From JBCCXL01 sp039191605 (lineage in GTDB: Bacteria > Acidobacteriota > Thermoanaerobaculia > Multivoradales > JAHZIX01): a stretch of DNA of 64,000 bases. Positions 18,501 through 28,600 of this stretch are shown in pieces (the stretch's first letter is position 1; each line of letters starts with the position of its first letter). Made by a program: the position numbers and the translations under genes. Location: the NCBI GenBank assembly GCA_039191605.1, contig JBCCXL010000021.1, positions 1 to 64,000 on the forward strand, read 5' to 3'. Under the pieces are notes generated by a model. It was not told the origin of the DNA. It did not search any database and saw only the letters and a program-made list of their open reading frames with translations.

Positions 18501-21500
18501 TGGACCACCAGCGCCGCGCCCAGAGTTTCCGGGCGGATCTGGTCCGCGCTGGGGCTCACCCCCCGCCGGGCCTGCCAGGCGGGCAGGTAGATCCAGCCAT
18601 CGGGATCAGCGATCTTCGCCAGGCTGGGGGCCTCTGAAGCGGCGCCGACGCCGGCGCTACCGGCCGCCGCCGGGGCGGTATTCGGCGGCTGCACCCAATA
18701 GCGCTGCCGCTGAAAAGCGTAGGTCGGTAGCGGCAGACGCCGCCGCTCTTGCTCGCCGTAGACGGCGCGCCAGTCGATCTCCACGCCGGCTACCCACAGG
18801 CGCCCCAGGGCCTGTAGCAGGAAGGCCTGGTCATCCCCCCGCTCCCAGCGGGGAGCGAGGGAGGCGACGGCGGAGGAAGCACCGCCGTCGGGGGAGCTCT
18901 GCAGCGCGATGCTCGCCAGGGTGCGGCCAGGACCGACCTCCAGCAGCACTCGGTCTCCCGCCGCCAGCAGCTCTTCCATGGCGTCGCCGAAGCGCACCGT
19001 CTGAGTCAGGTGGGTGGCCCAGTAGCCCGGATCCGTCGCCTGCTCCGGGGTGATGCGGGTGCCGGAAACGTTGGAGTACAGAGGAATCTCCGGCGGCGCC
19101 AGGGAGAGTCGGGCGGCGGCCTCCCGGAAGGAGGGCAGCGCCGGCTCCAGCATGCGGGAGTGGAAGGCGTGCCCCGCCGCCAGCCGTCGCGGCTCCAGGT
19201 CGCGCTCCCGCAGGGCGGCCTCGAAGGCTTCCAGCGCCGTCACCGGGCCGGCGACTACCGAGAAGGCCGGACCGTTGACCGCCGCCAGGGAAAGCTCACT
19301 GCCGCCGGGGGCGGTGGCGAGCAGAGCAACGGTCTCCGACTCCGGCAGCGGCACCGCGCTCATTCCGCCGCCGGGAAGACCCTGGATGATTCGCGCCCGA
19401 TCCGCCACCAGCTCGAGGCCATCGCGGAAGGACATCACCCCAGCGATGCAGGCGGCGGCGTATTCGCCGATGCTGTAGCCCACCACCGCATCCGCCTCGA
19501 CGCCCCAGGAGAGCCACAGCCGGGCCATCGCCACCTCGAGGGTAAAGAGCGCCGGGTGCAGAAGATCGGTGCGCCGCAGGCGCGCCTCCTCGGGGCTGGA
19601 GGCCTCCTCGCCATTGCCGCGGCCGAGGAGCGAGCGCAGGTCCGGCACCGCCGCGGCGCCCTCCTGCGAGCTCTCAGCTCCCTCCGCCTGCCGCCAGTCG
19701 GCGCCGAAGATCACTTCCCGCAGGTCCAGCTGGAGTCGCGAGCGCAGGTGCTCCGCCGCCTCGTCCACCACCGCCGCGAAGGCCTCTTCCCGGCGGTAGA
19801 GATCCAGCCCCAGGCCGACGTATTGATCGCCGATGCCCGGGAAGAGGAAGACCACCGACGGACGATCCGCCGACTCTCCCGCCACCAGCCTGGCCGGAGC
19901 TTCCCCCCGCAGCACCGCCAGCGCATCCTGCGGGCTGGAGACCACCGCCGCCCGCCGCTCCCCGAGGGCCCGGCGACCGGTAGCGAGGGTGTAGGCGACG
20001 TCCGCCAGGTATCCATCCCCATCGCCAGCATCCCCGACGCCGGCCTGCTGCTCCAGATGCTCCGCGAGCTTCGCTAACCCGGCGTCCGCGGCCTCTTCCC
20101 CCTGGGCCGAGAGCACCAGCAGCTGATGCTGGCGGGCAGGGCCCGAGGGGGCCGGGGCCGGCCCTTCTTCCAGCACCACGTGGGCGTTGGTGCCGCCGAC
20201 GCCGAAGGAGGAAATCCCCGCCCGCCGCGGGAAGCCCTGGGGCGGCTCCCAGGTCACCGCCTCGGCGCTGACGAAGAAGGGACTGTCGTCTAGGCCGAGG
20301 CGGGGGTTGGGCTGCTGGAAGTGCAGGGTCGGCGGGATCTCTCCGTGCTCGAGGGCCAGCACCGTCTTCACCAGACTGGCGACGCCAGCGGCGGCGTCCA
20401 GGTGACCGATATTCGGCTTCACCGAGCCGACGGTGCAGAAATCCCGCTGATCCGTCGCCTCCTTGTACACCTGATGCAGAGCGGCGATCTCGATGGGGTC
20501 CCCCAGCGGCGTTCCGGTGCCGTGGGCCTCGATATAGCTCACCGATTCCGGCGGGATGTCGCCCACCGCCAGGGCGGTGCCGATGACCTCCGCCTGACCG
20601 TCGACGCTGGGAGCGGTGTAGTCCAGCTTGAGGGAGCCGTCGTTGTTGGTGGCGAAGCCGCGAATCACCGCGTGAATGGTGTCGCCGTCGGCCAAGGCGT
20701 CCTCCAGACGCTTGAGCACCACCGCGCCGACGCCGTCTCCCAGCACCGTGCCCGCCGCCTCCGCGTCGAAGGCCCGGCAGTGGCCGTCGAGGGCGTAGAC
20801 CCCCTCCTGGTAGAGATAGCCGGAGCGCGGCGGCGCGGTCACCGAAACGCCGCCGGCAATGGCGGCATCGCATTGGAAGCCCAGCAGCGACTGGCAGGCC
20901 ATCACCGTCGCCACCAGCGAAGTGGAGCAGGCGGTCTGGACGTTCACCGCCGGCCCCTTGAGATCCAGCTTGTAGGCCGCCAGGGTGGAGAGGAAGTCCT
21001 TATCGTTTCGAATGCGGATCTGCAGCGGCCCGACCCGGCGCACCAGATCGGCGTTCGGCGCCAGGTTGTGGATCAGGTAGCCGGTGAGATTGGAGCCGGC
21101 GTAGATCCCCACCACCCCGTCGTAGCGGGCGGGATCGATGGCGGCGTGCTCCAGCGCCGACCACGCCGTCTCGAGGAAGAGTCGATGCTGAGGATCGAGG
21201 GTCTCCGCCTCCCGCGGCGTGAAGCCGAAGAGGTCGGCGTCGAAGAGCTCCGCATCGTCCAGGGCGCCGCGGGCGGGAACGTAGTTGCTCTCCGCGAGGG
21301 TCGCCGCATCGACCCCGGCGGCCAGCAGCTCCTCCTCGCTGAAGTGGGCGATGGACTCCACCCCGCCGCGCAGATTGGCCCAATACTCGTCCAGGCTCTT
21401 GGCGCCGGGCAGGTTGACGCTCATGCCGACGATGGCGATAGCGTCGAGCAGGCCCTCTTCGTCGGAGGACGGGGGCAGGTCGTTCTCGGGGTGGTGGGAA

Positions 21501-21511
21501 TGATCGCTCAT
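15530..21511 (-). CDS. Type I polyketide synthase module KS-AT-KR-DH-ACP
   Basis: The product has 1993 residues; GAGG lies 8 nt before the ATG. KS is at about 24-450 (active-site C195 in TACSTS, with EAHGTGTPLGDP and NIGHLDAAAG). AT is at about 560-880, with nucleophile S680 in VVGYSIGEY and HAFHS, which suggests malonyl-CoA. A KR follows (VTGGLGGLG), then a DH (His in EEHRLGADGLLPG and Asp in HPALLD), and finally an ACP with DNFFDLGGNSL. The KR position that is normally the catalytic Tyr is His1405 (VDHCSANAALDA), so ketoreduction is doubtful. There is no thioesterase. The acidic N-terminal tail (SDHSHHPENDLPPSSDEEG) may dock to an upstream enzyme. It should extend the NRPS product by one malonyl unit. 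Confidence 0.93.
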   Translation of the reverse strand: MSDHSHHPENDLPPSSDEEGLLDAIAIVGMSVNLPGAKSLDEYWANLRGGVESIAHFSEEELLAAGVDAATLAESNYVPARGALDDAELFDADLFGFTPREAETLDPQHRLFLETAWSALEHAAIDPARYDGVVGIYAGSNLTGYLIHNLAPNADLVRRVGPLQIRIRNDKDFLSTLAAYKLDLKGPAVNVQTACSTSLVATVMACQSLLGFQCDAAIAGGVSVTAPPRSGYLYQEGVYALDGHCRAFDAEAAGTVLGDGVGAVVLKRLEDALADGDTIHAVIRGFATNNDGSLKLDYTAPSVDGQAEVIGTALAVGDIPPESVSYIEAHGTGTPLGDPIEIAALHQVYKEATDQRDFCTVGSVKPNIGHLDAAAGVASLVKTVLALEHGEIPPTLHFQQPNPRLGLDDSPFFVSAEAVTWEPPQGFPRRAGISSFGVGGTNAHVVLEEGPAPAPSGPARQHQLLVLSAQGEEAADAGLAKLAEHLEQQAGVGDAGDGDGYLADVAYTLATGRRALGERRAAVVSSPQDALAVLRGEAPARLVAGESADRPSVVFLFPGIGDQYVGLGLDLYRREEAFAAVVDEAAEHLRSRLQLDLREVIFGADWRQAEGAESSQEGAAAVPDLRSLLGRGNGEEASSPEEARLRRTDLLHPALFTLEVAMARLWLSWGVEADAVVGYSIGEYAAACIAGVMSFRDGLELVADRARIIQGLPGGGMSAVPLPESETVALLATAPGGSELSLAAVNGPAFSVVAGPVTALEAFEAALRERDLEPRRLAAGHAFHSRMLEPALPSFREAAARLSLAPPEIPLYSNVSGTRITPEQATDPGYWATHLTQTVRFGDAMEELLAAGDRVLLEVGPGRTLASIALQSSPDGGASSAVASLAPRWERGDDQAFLLQALGRLWVAGVEIDWRAVYGEQERRRLPLPTYAFQRQRYWVQPPNTAPAAAGSAGVGAASEAPSLAKIADPDGWIYLPAWQARRGVSPSADQIRPETLGAALVVHGRDPASAAVARSLAETLRGRGEAVTVAGYGGEGPARGDTDGWGRFLETLESGDRLPRRIFHLGLATDLGEASEEQRGEDLEAGFYDLLALSRAWSQRASAEPLALVVASVGAVDVSGDEAPRPSRAAAVGPCRVLPQEVAGSAARLVDLNAPGGWDLDAWGQQAAQVLAREAQRLVSAEAAEAALETVVAQRGASRWVEGFEAVPTSSSLDAAPGEDSRVEQNSDVVLRPGSTWLVTGGLGGLGITLAEALVSRWGARVVVVGRTELPATEERESFRRQVDPSRPESRRALERLERLEGLEALSEDVLFVQGDITQREDVQRLRRLTKQRFGAVDGILHAAGEAPGGLIQLKERETAAAVLAPKLEGAHLLDEVFAQDGLKQLVLCSSLTALTGALGLVDHCSANAALDAFARQRAATNRRVAADQRKAEVLSINWDTWLEVGQAAEAGVVDRLQSLGAESEDLPIGDSLGAEAVRSGAHPLLGQRSEAGAEDGSQRFELTLPMAAGGGDEASSSPSANWILEEHRLGADGLLPGTAYLEMARAAALEALSSAGSAGSTGSPETVILEETLILEDVAFLDPFRVAPGEQRTVATVLTPAGAEGEWSFHIESRAPASGSAETSTSRRHATGRVRRVESSPAPLRNLQGEAASWPALAVEDAGGEQADTVSFGPRWRDSIVELRRDDQAGWVSLQLPEAWSADAQAYGLHPALLDNATGLARILVGGAWLPASYERVVVRGPMGARCEALFRLRDPGEATLTCDISVVDGDGREVVAVEGFTLRRVDLQQLAVATQEASRGLAPSQFSSQGLKGADFGLLPAEGVEAFARALSHGPTAPQVLVAVRSFEAVRRQAAGFAGEQGVEEHFAALGSSSPSAARGRVRTAYVAPRNELEEELVELFSDMLGADRVGIHDNFFDLGGNSLVATQLISRLREDFEVELPLRALFEAPTVAQLSVTVVQAQAEQVDEEELARALAELRGEAQEGVHGS

Positions 21512-21595
21512 CGAATGAACCTCGAACAGGGAAAGGGAGCAGAAGATCGCCGGCAGGAGCCGGCAGAAGGAAAGGACGAAGAGAGGAAGGGGGAG

Positions 21596-22663
21596 TTACC
21601 GGCGGCCTCCTCGGCGCTGAGTTTGGCGACGCTGAGTTTGGCGGCGACGAGCCATCGCCTGGCGCTGACGCCGGGCGCGGTCATCGGAGCGGGCGCGGCG
21701 GGAATCGCCGCCGTCCTCGGCGCCGCGGTAGAGGGAGCGACTCACGGCGAAGAAGTTGTAGAGCACCGAGCCGTCGAGGATGTCGTCCTGCTCGGTCACC
21801 ACGTCGAAGCCGTGGCGCTCCAGCAGCTGGAGGACGGCATCCAGGCGGCCCTCCAGGTCGTGGACCTCCCCCACCACCTGGCGCACCCGCGGCCAATCCT
21901 CCTCTCCCACCCCCCGCAGCACGTCCAGCTCGGCTTTCTGCACGTCTACCTTGAGCAGGTCCACGGTGCCCACCTGGTGCTCGGCGAAGACCCGCTCCAG
22001 GGGGATCAGCGGACAGTCGAAGGTGTGGCTGGTGAAGCGAGCGTCCAGCAGCTCCTGGGAGGACTCCATGATCTCCGCCATGCCCTCCATGCCCTCCTTC
22101 GCCTGGTGGTCCATGATCGTCTTCAGCACCTCTTTTTCCTCCTCCTCGTCGGCGTAGAACGAGGACATTCCCGAGGAATAGGGATAGAAGGTCAGGGTGG
22201 CGGTGTCGAAGCCCTCGGAGACCCCGCAGTGGAAGATGCGCGCCTTGCCGGTGGCGTAGCGCCCGAGGTTGGTGCGCAGAATCTCGAACAGAGGCGGCGC
22301 CGGCTCGAAGGTATAGGTGGTGACGTCGCGGTAGTTGAGGTGGCAGAACACCGAGAACAGGCCGATATTGCCGCCGACATCCACCACCGTGGCGCCGTCC
22401 CACAGGCTGATGCCGTTGCGCAGGTAGATGCGCTTCTCGAACAGGTCCTCCCAGATGTGGTCCGCCTCCATCTGGCTCTGGCAGCCGATCTCCAGACCGT
22501 TGGGCAGGGTGAGAAAGCGCTCGCAGCGGGTCGGGTTCTGCAGCAGATCCTGCCGTGGATCGATCGCCAGCGGCAGCCGGGGCTCGGCCGGGGAACGGGT
22601 CTCCGCGGTGGGATCCGCGGCGGAATCCGGCGTCTTCAGACTGGGGGAATGGGGGGAGCTCAT
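21596..22663 (-). CDS. FkbM-family SAM methyltransferase, free-standing
   Basis: The product has 355 residues. The ATG at 22663 overlaps the NRPS stop as ATGA, with GGAGG 6 nt upstream, indicating translational coupling. SAM motif I is VVDVGGNIGLFSVF, and LLKVDVQKAELDVLRG is typical of FkbM enzymes, which methylate oxygen. The protein clearly resembles the FkbM domain inside the preceding NRPS, sharing the YLRNGISL and TFYPYSSGMSSFY regions, so the two are paralogues. It ends in an Arg/Gln-rich tail of about 30 residues (with AMARRRQ) that is also similar to the NRPS C-terminus. It probably acts on the carrier-bound chain or the released product. Confidence 0.88.
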   Translation of the reverse strand: MSSPHSPSLKTPDSAADPTAETRSPAEPRLPLAIDPRQDLLQNPTRCERFLTLPNGLEIGCQSQMEADHIWEDLFEKRIYLRNGISLWDGATVVDVGGNIGLFSVFCHLNYRDVTTYTFEPAPPLFEILRTNLGRYATGKARIFHCGVSEGFDTATLTFYPYSSGMSSFYADEEEEKEVLKTIMDHQAKEGMEGMAEIMESSQELLDARFTSHTFDCPLIPLERVFAEHQVGTVDLLKVDVQKAELDVLRGVGEEDWPRVRQVVGEVHDLEGRLDAVLQLLERHGFDVVTEQDDILDGSVLYNFFAVSRSLYRGAEDGGDSRRARSDDRARRQRQAMARRRQTQRRQTQRRGGRR

Positions 22664-25600
22664 CGTCGTCCTCCGGTACGGCTGGGGCGGGCGCCCCGAC
22701 GCTGGCGGCGACGGGCCATCGCCTCCCGCTGACTGCGGCCGCGGTCCGCGGCGCGCTTCTGCCCGGCAGCGGCGGCGTCGCCGCGACCGAGGTATTGAGC
22801 CAGCGAGCGCACCGTCGGGTGACGCATCAGATCCACCAGGGTGATCTCCTGCCCCACCGCCTCCTGCAGCTTGCTCTGGGCGGTCACCAGCAGCAGCGAG
22901 TTGCCGCCGGTCTCGAAGAAGTTGTCGTCTACCCCTACCCGCTCCAGGCGCAGGGTCTCGCGCCACACGGTGGCGATGCGCTGTTCCAGCTCGCTCTCCG
23001 GAGCGGCGAAGGGCCGGCGGGTGGAGCGTCCCTGCTGGGGCGCCGGCAGCGCGCGGCGGTCGATCTTGCCGTTGGGGGTCAGCGGCAGGGTCGGCAGCGA
23101 GACCACGGTGGCGGGCACCATCGCCTGCGGCAGGGTGCCCTTCACCCAGGAGCGCAAGGCCTCCTCACTCACCGCGGTGGAGCGGCGGGATTCGGCGTCG
23201 GCGTCCAGCGTCGCGACCCGATCGGGATGGCGGCCGTACACCATGTACACCGCGTCCACCCGCTCCTCCACGGCGATGAATTCATCCTCGGCGACCACAA
23301 AGCCGCGGGCCTTGAGGCGCCGACGGACCTCCTCCAGCAGCGGCTTCGAATGCACCTCCAGCGCCACCTGGCGGACTCGATTCCAGTCCTCCTCCTGGAG
23401 GCCGTCGAGCACCTGCAGCTCGCCCCCCTCGACATCGACCTTCAGCAGATCGATGTGCTCCACTCCGGATTCCCGGATCAGCGCCGAGAGAGGGCGCACC
23501 GGGCAATCGTAGGTGCGGCTCTGGAGGTATTCCTCCACCAGATCGTCCAGCTGTCGCTGGCGATCGTCCTCGTCTCGCCCAACGCTGGCGCCGGTGGAGC
23601 GCAGCCAGGTCTCGATGATCGAGCGGGTGGTGGCCCGGTCCTCTTCGGAGTAGCGGCCGGAAAGGCCCGCCATCTGGGGATAGAAGGTGAAGCGGGCGAC
23701 CTGCTCCGATTCCCCGACGCCGAGGGCCTGAGCCCTCACTCGCGGCGTCTCTCCGGAGGCCGACTCGCCACCGGCGTAGAGCTCCAGGTTCGCCGACAGC
23801 ACCGCGAAGGTCTCGGGGATCGGCTCGAAGCTGAAGACCCGAGGCGAGCGGCACTGGGAGACCACGAAGAGGGAGAACAGGCCGATGTTGGCGCCGACGT
23901 CGAAGACCACCGCATCGTCCGGCAGCACGATGCCGTGGCGCAGGTAGACCTCCTCCTCGAAGACCTCGCGATGGATCTCCATGGTTTGAGGGCTGGAGAG
24001 CTGGGCCACCGGAAAGCCTCCCGGCAGCAGGTAGCGCTGATGCCCCTCGAGCACCGAGTCCACCCGATGCCCCGGCGGCACCGCGAGGCCCGGCGGGCCT
24101 CCCTCGGGCACCACGTAGGCCACCAGCCGCTGGTCCCCGGGAGTATCTTCCCGCGCCATCACCACCGCCTGTCGCACCCCCTCGTGGGCCTCCAGACGGC
24201 TCTCGATCTCCCCCAGCTCGATGCGATGACCGCGGATCTTCACCTGGTGATCGATGCGGCCGAGGAATTCCAGCGCCCCCTCGCCCCGATGGCGGCCGAG
24301 ATCTCCGGTGCGGTAGAGGCGGGCTCCGGGATCGGCCGGAGCGGCGAAGGGATCCGGCCGGAAGCGATCGGCGGTCAGCGCCGGGCGCTTCCAATAGCCT
24401 CGGGCCACCCCTTCGCCGGCGATCACCAATTCCCCCGGCAGGGTGGCGGGGCGTAGGCCGAGCCCCGGATCCACCCCTTCTGGATTCACTACATAGAGCC
24501 GGTTATTGGCCAGCGGATAGCCGAGGGAAACCACTCCTCCCTCGCTCTCTTCCGCCACCGCCACCTCATGGGTGGAGGACCAGATGGTGGTCTCGGTGGG
24601 GCCGTACATGTTGAGCAGCCGGCCTGAGCTTTCCTCGGTAGGCGCCTCTCGATCTGGCGTCTCCAGACCTTCCAGCAGCTGCTGCGCCAGCCCCGTCGGC
24701 AGCGCCTCGCCGCCCACCAGCAGGCGCCGCAGCCCCGCCAGAGCCTGGGGGGCGGCGCTCTCCGCCGTCAGGGCGCGGGCCAGGGAGGGGGTGCATTGGA
24801 AGTGGGTGATGCCGTGGGCCAGCATCGCTGGCGCCAGCTCCCCGCCCCCCGGCTGGGCCGGGCGGTTGGCGGCGCGGCGCACCAGATCCAGCAGCTCCAG
24901 GCTGTCCAGCACCTCGTCGGTATCGACGCCGAAGTCGATCAGGCAGGCGATCTCGTCGACGTCCGCCGCCTTCAGTCGATCGATCAAGTCGAGGCATCGA
25001 GCGGGGGTGCCGAACAGCCCGCTGGTCTCGAAGTAGCGGTCGAAGGCGCGATCCAGCAGCAGATCCAGATCATCCTCGGTCATCGACTCCAGATCCTGCC
25101 CCGGCGCCAGCGAGCGCATCAGGCCGAAGCTGGTGGCGAGGTATTGGCGGAAAGGTTCCCGCACCGTCTCCCGCACCTGATCGTGGTCGTCACCGACGAA
25201 GGTATGCAGCATCAGGGAGACGTGGCCGGGGCCCTCGAAGCCCGCTTCCCGCCTCGCCTGGCGATAGATCGCCACTTTCTCTTGCAGCTCCTCGACGCTC
25301 TGCCCCAGCAGATGGGTGAGCAGATTCGAGCCGCTGCTGCCGGCCTGGCGGAAGGTCTCCGGACTGCCGGCGGCGGTCACCCAGATGGGCAGCTCCCGCT
25401 GCACCGGCGGCGGCAGGATCTTGACCTCGGTGGTGCCGCCGGCCCCCGCTTCCCGGGCCACCGACTCGCCGCGCCACAGCGCCCGCAGCTGCTCCAGGTT
25501 CTCCGCCATCGCCTCCTTGCGACGCTCGTAGGCCTGAGGAGCGAAGACGAAGTCCGCCGGCTGCCAGCCAGACGCCACCGACAGATCCACCCGGCCGCCG

Positions 25601-28600
25601 GAGAGGTTGTCCACCACGCTCCACTCCTCCGCTACCCGCACCGGGTCATGGAGGGGCAGCACCACCGAGCCGGCGCGAATGCGAACCCGCTCGGTGACGG
25701 TAGCCACCGCCGCGCCGGTGACGGCGGGGTTGGGATACAGGCCGCCGAAGGCGTGGAAGTGTCGTTCCGGAGTCCACACCGCGGAAAAACCCCGCTGGTC
25801 GGCGAAGCGGGCGCCCTCCAGCAGCAGGCGGTAGGGGCCCTCGGAAGCTCGGGTCGAGGTCCGGGTAGAGGCCCGAGTAGAGGCCCGAGTAGAGGCCCGG
25901 GTAGAGGCCCGGGTAGAGGACAGCGCGGGGCTTCCGGCGCTCCCCTTCTGGCTGGACGCATCCGCCGAGAAGTAGAAGAAGCTCATCTCCATCGGGCGCT
26001 CCGGCTGAGCGGAGCCCAGCCGATGCCGCAGCGCCTGCTCCCGGGTCTCCTGAACCACCACCGTGAAGCCCCGGGCCAGAGTCCACAAGAGCTCCAGCAC
26101 GCTGATGTCGAAGGACATGGAGGTCACCGCCAGCCAGCGGCCAGGGTTGGGAAGGGAGGCAGCAGCGGAAAGGTCGCTGGCGATGCGCGGATCGTCCAGC
26201 AGGTGACGATCCATGGCGGCGAAGAAGTTGGTCACCGCGCGGTGGGGCAGCAGAGTGCCCTTGGGCCGACCGGTGGAGCCGGAGGTATAGATCAGGTAGG
26301 CCAGGGAGCGGCCGTCGACCCCGCCGTCTTCCGGCCAGGAGATCTCCCCGGCTCCGGCAGCTCCATTCGTTGCTTCCTGGGCAGCTATGGCGGCGGTGAT
26401 CTCTTCGACGACCTCCACCCGCAGCCCGGCGCGGCGCAGGCGGCCCGCCCGCGCCTTGTCGCACACCGCCAGAGTGGCGCCGGAATCCTCCCTCATCAGC
26501 TCTAGCCGCTGAGCAGGATAGGAGGGATCCATCGGCACGTAGGCGGCGCCGGCGGCAAGAATCCCCAGCATCGCGATGGGCAGGTGCTCGCTGCGCTCCA
26601 GGCACAGGGCCACCGGCGTCTCGGGGCCGGCCCCCGCCGTCCGCAGTCGCTGCGCCAGGGCCGCCACCCGGGCCGCCAGCTGGCGATAGTTGAGCTCCCG
26701 AAGGTTGCCCTCGTCCCCCTCGCCGGCCACCACCGCCACCCGATCCGGGCAGGCGGCGGCGCGCTGGGCGAATTGACGGTGAATCAGCTCCTCCGCGGCG
26801 GCGCCGAGGTCCCGGCGGCGCAGAGCGCTGTCGTTCCAGGTGGAGAGCAGCTGCTCGCGCTCCGACGCAAAAAGAAGGTCCAGCTGCGCCAGCGGCTGAT
26901 CCATCGAGTCGACGACGATCTCCAGGAAGCGCTCGAAGCGGCGCGCCAACGCCGCCGCCGTGGCGGCGTCGTAAAGGTCCGCGTTGTATTGCAGCGATCC
27001 GGCGAGACCGTGAGGAGTCTCGGAGAGGGTGAGGGCGAGATCGAATTGCACCGGCCGCCGCGGCAGCGCCAGGGAGGTCCAGGTGCAGCCGGCGAAGGGG
27101 AAACTCTCCCCCGCCTCGCCGGTGGCCAGCGCCGCCAGCTCCCGGCGATCCGCGGCGCGCCCCTTCTGGTAGAGGAACATCGCCTGGAAGAGGGGAGACC
27201 GGCTGGCGTCGCGCCCCGGCTGCAGCTCATCCGCCAGTCGCGGGAAGGGGTAGTGGGAGCCGGCGAGGGCTTCCTCTACCACCTCTCGGAAGCTCTCCAA
27301 GAAGGCGCCGAAGCCGTGCTCGGTGGAGAGTAGATCCTGGGCCGTCAGCACCACCGGGTTGACGAAATAACCCACCACCTCGTCGAAAGCCGCCAGCGGG
27401 CGCCCCGCCGTAGGGGTACCCAAGAACACCTCCGACTGGCCGGCGAGGCGGCCCAGCAGCAGGGCAAAGGCGCCGGCGAAACCGGCGAAGGCCGTCGCCC
27501 CGTGGGCCGCTGCCCGGCGTCGTAGGGCCGCCGCCGCGGCGCCCACGGGGCGCACCGCCACAGAGTCACCGCGGTAGCTCTGCACCGCCGGGCGGGGACG
27601 ATCCGTCGGCAGCTGCAAGACCGGCAGCGGTCGCTTCGGACCGCCCTGGGCCCGCGGGCCGCCGAGACGCTGATGCCACGCCCGGCGGCGGCGCTGCGCC
27701 TCTTCTGAGCGCAGCCATTGACGCTGCCAGGCGGTGAAGGCGAGATAGCCGGCCTCTGGCGAAGTGTCTGAAGAGGTGTCTGAAGAGGCGTCTCCCGACG
27801 CTTCCGAACCTTCAGCCGAGGGAGCTTGTGACAGGCGATCGTAGACGCTCTCCAAATCCCTCAGCACCACCGCCAGGGATCGATAATCCGCCACCAGGTG
27901 ATGCACCACGAAGAGCAGAAGATGAGCTTCCCCGGAGCTTCCCGACGCCGCGGAGCCGGCGCTCCAGAGCTGCAGCCGCACCAGCGGACCGGCGGCGAGG
28001 TCGAAGGGGCGGAACGCCTCCCGCCTCAGTTCTTCTAAAGCCTCGGCGGGGAGCCCTTCGGACGCACCGTCGGAAAGACCACCACGGGCGGCGACCCAAC
28101 CCTCGGGCCGGGCGCTCACCACAATCTCCGGCGCCAGGTGGTCGTGCACCGTCATTCGGGGCAGCTCGGGGGCCTCCGGCGAAGGGTCGAAGGTAGCCCG
28201 CAGGGCCTCGTGGCGCTGTACCACTTCTTCCAGAGCGCGAGCCAGAAGGGAAGCATCCAGCGGACCGGTGAGCTGCGCCGCGGCGGCGAGGTTGTAGGCC
28301 GCAGCCTCCGGCGCCAGGCGCTCGAGGAACCACAGCGCCCGCTGCCCCTCGGAGGCGTGGCTCGACCCGTCGTCCTTCAGCTCCAGCGATTCGAGGCCCG
28401 TCGTCACCTCGGGAGCGGCGGCCACCGACGCGACGAGATCTTCCAGGCTCGCCCCCTCCAGCAGGGGCTCGAGCTCCACTCGGCGGTGAAGGAGTCGCTC
28501 CACCGCGTGCTGAACGTCCACCGCCGCTAGCGAATCGAGGCCCTGGGCGTTGAGGGAGGCGCCGGGATCCAGCTGATCCGAAGAGATTCCCAACGCCGCC

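Noticed and set aside
19440..19490. AT motif GYSIGEY as a sign of an inactive acyltransferase
   Set aside because: The nucleophile Ser is present, and a Tyr before it occurs in other functional-looking modular ATs.
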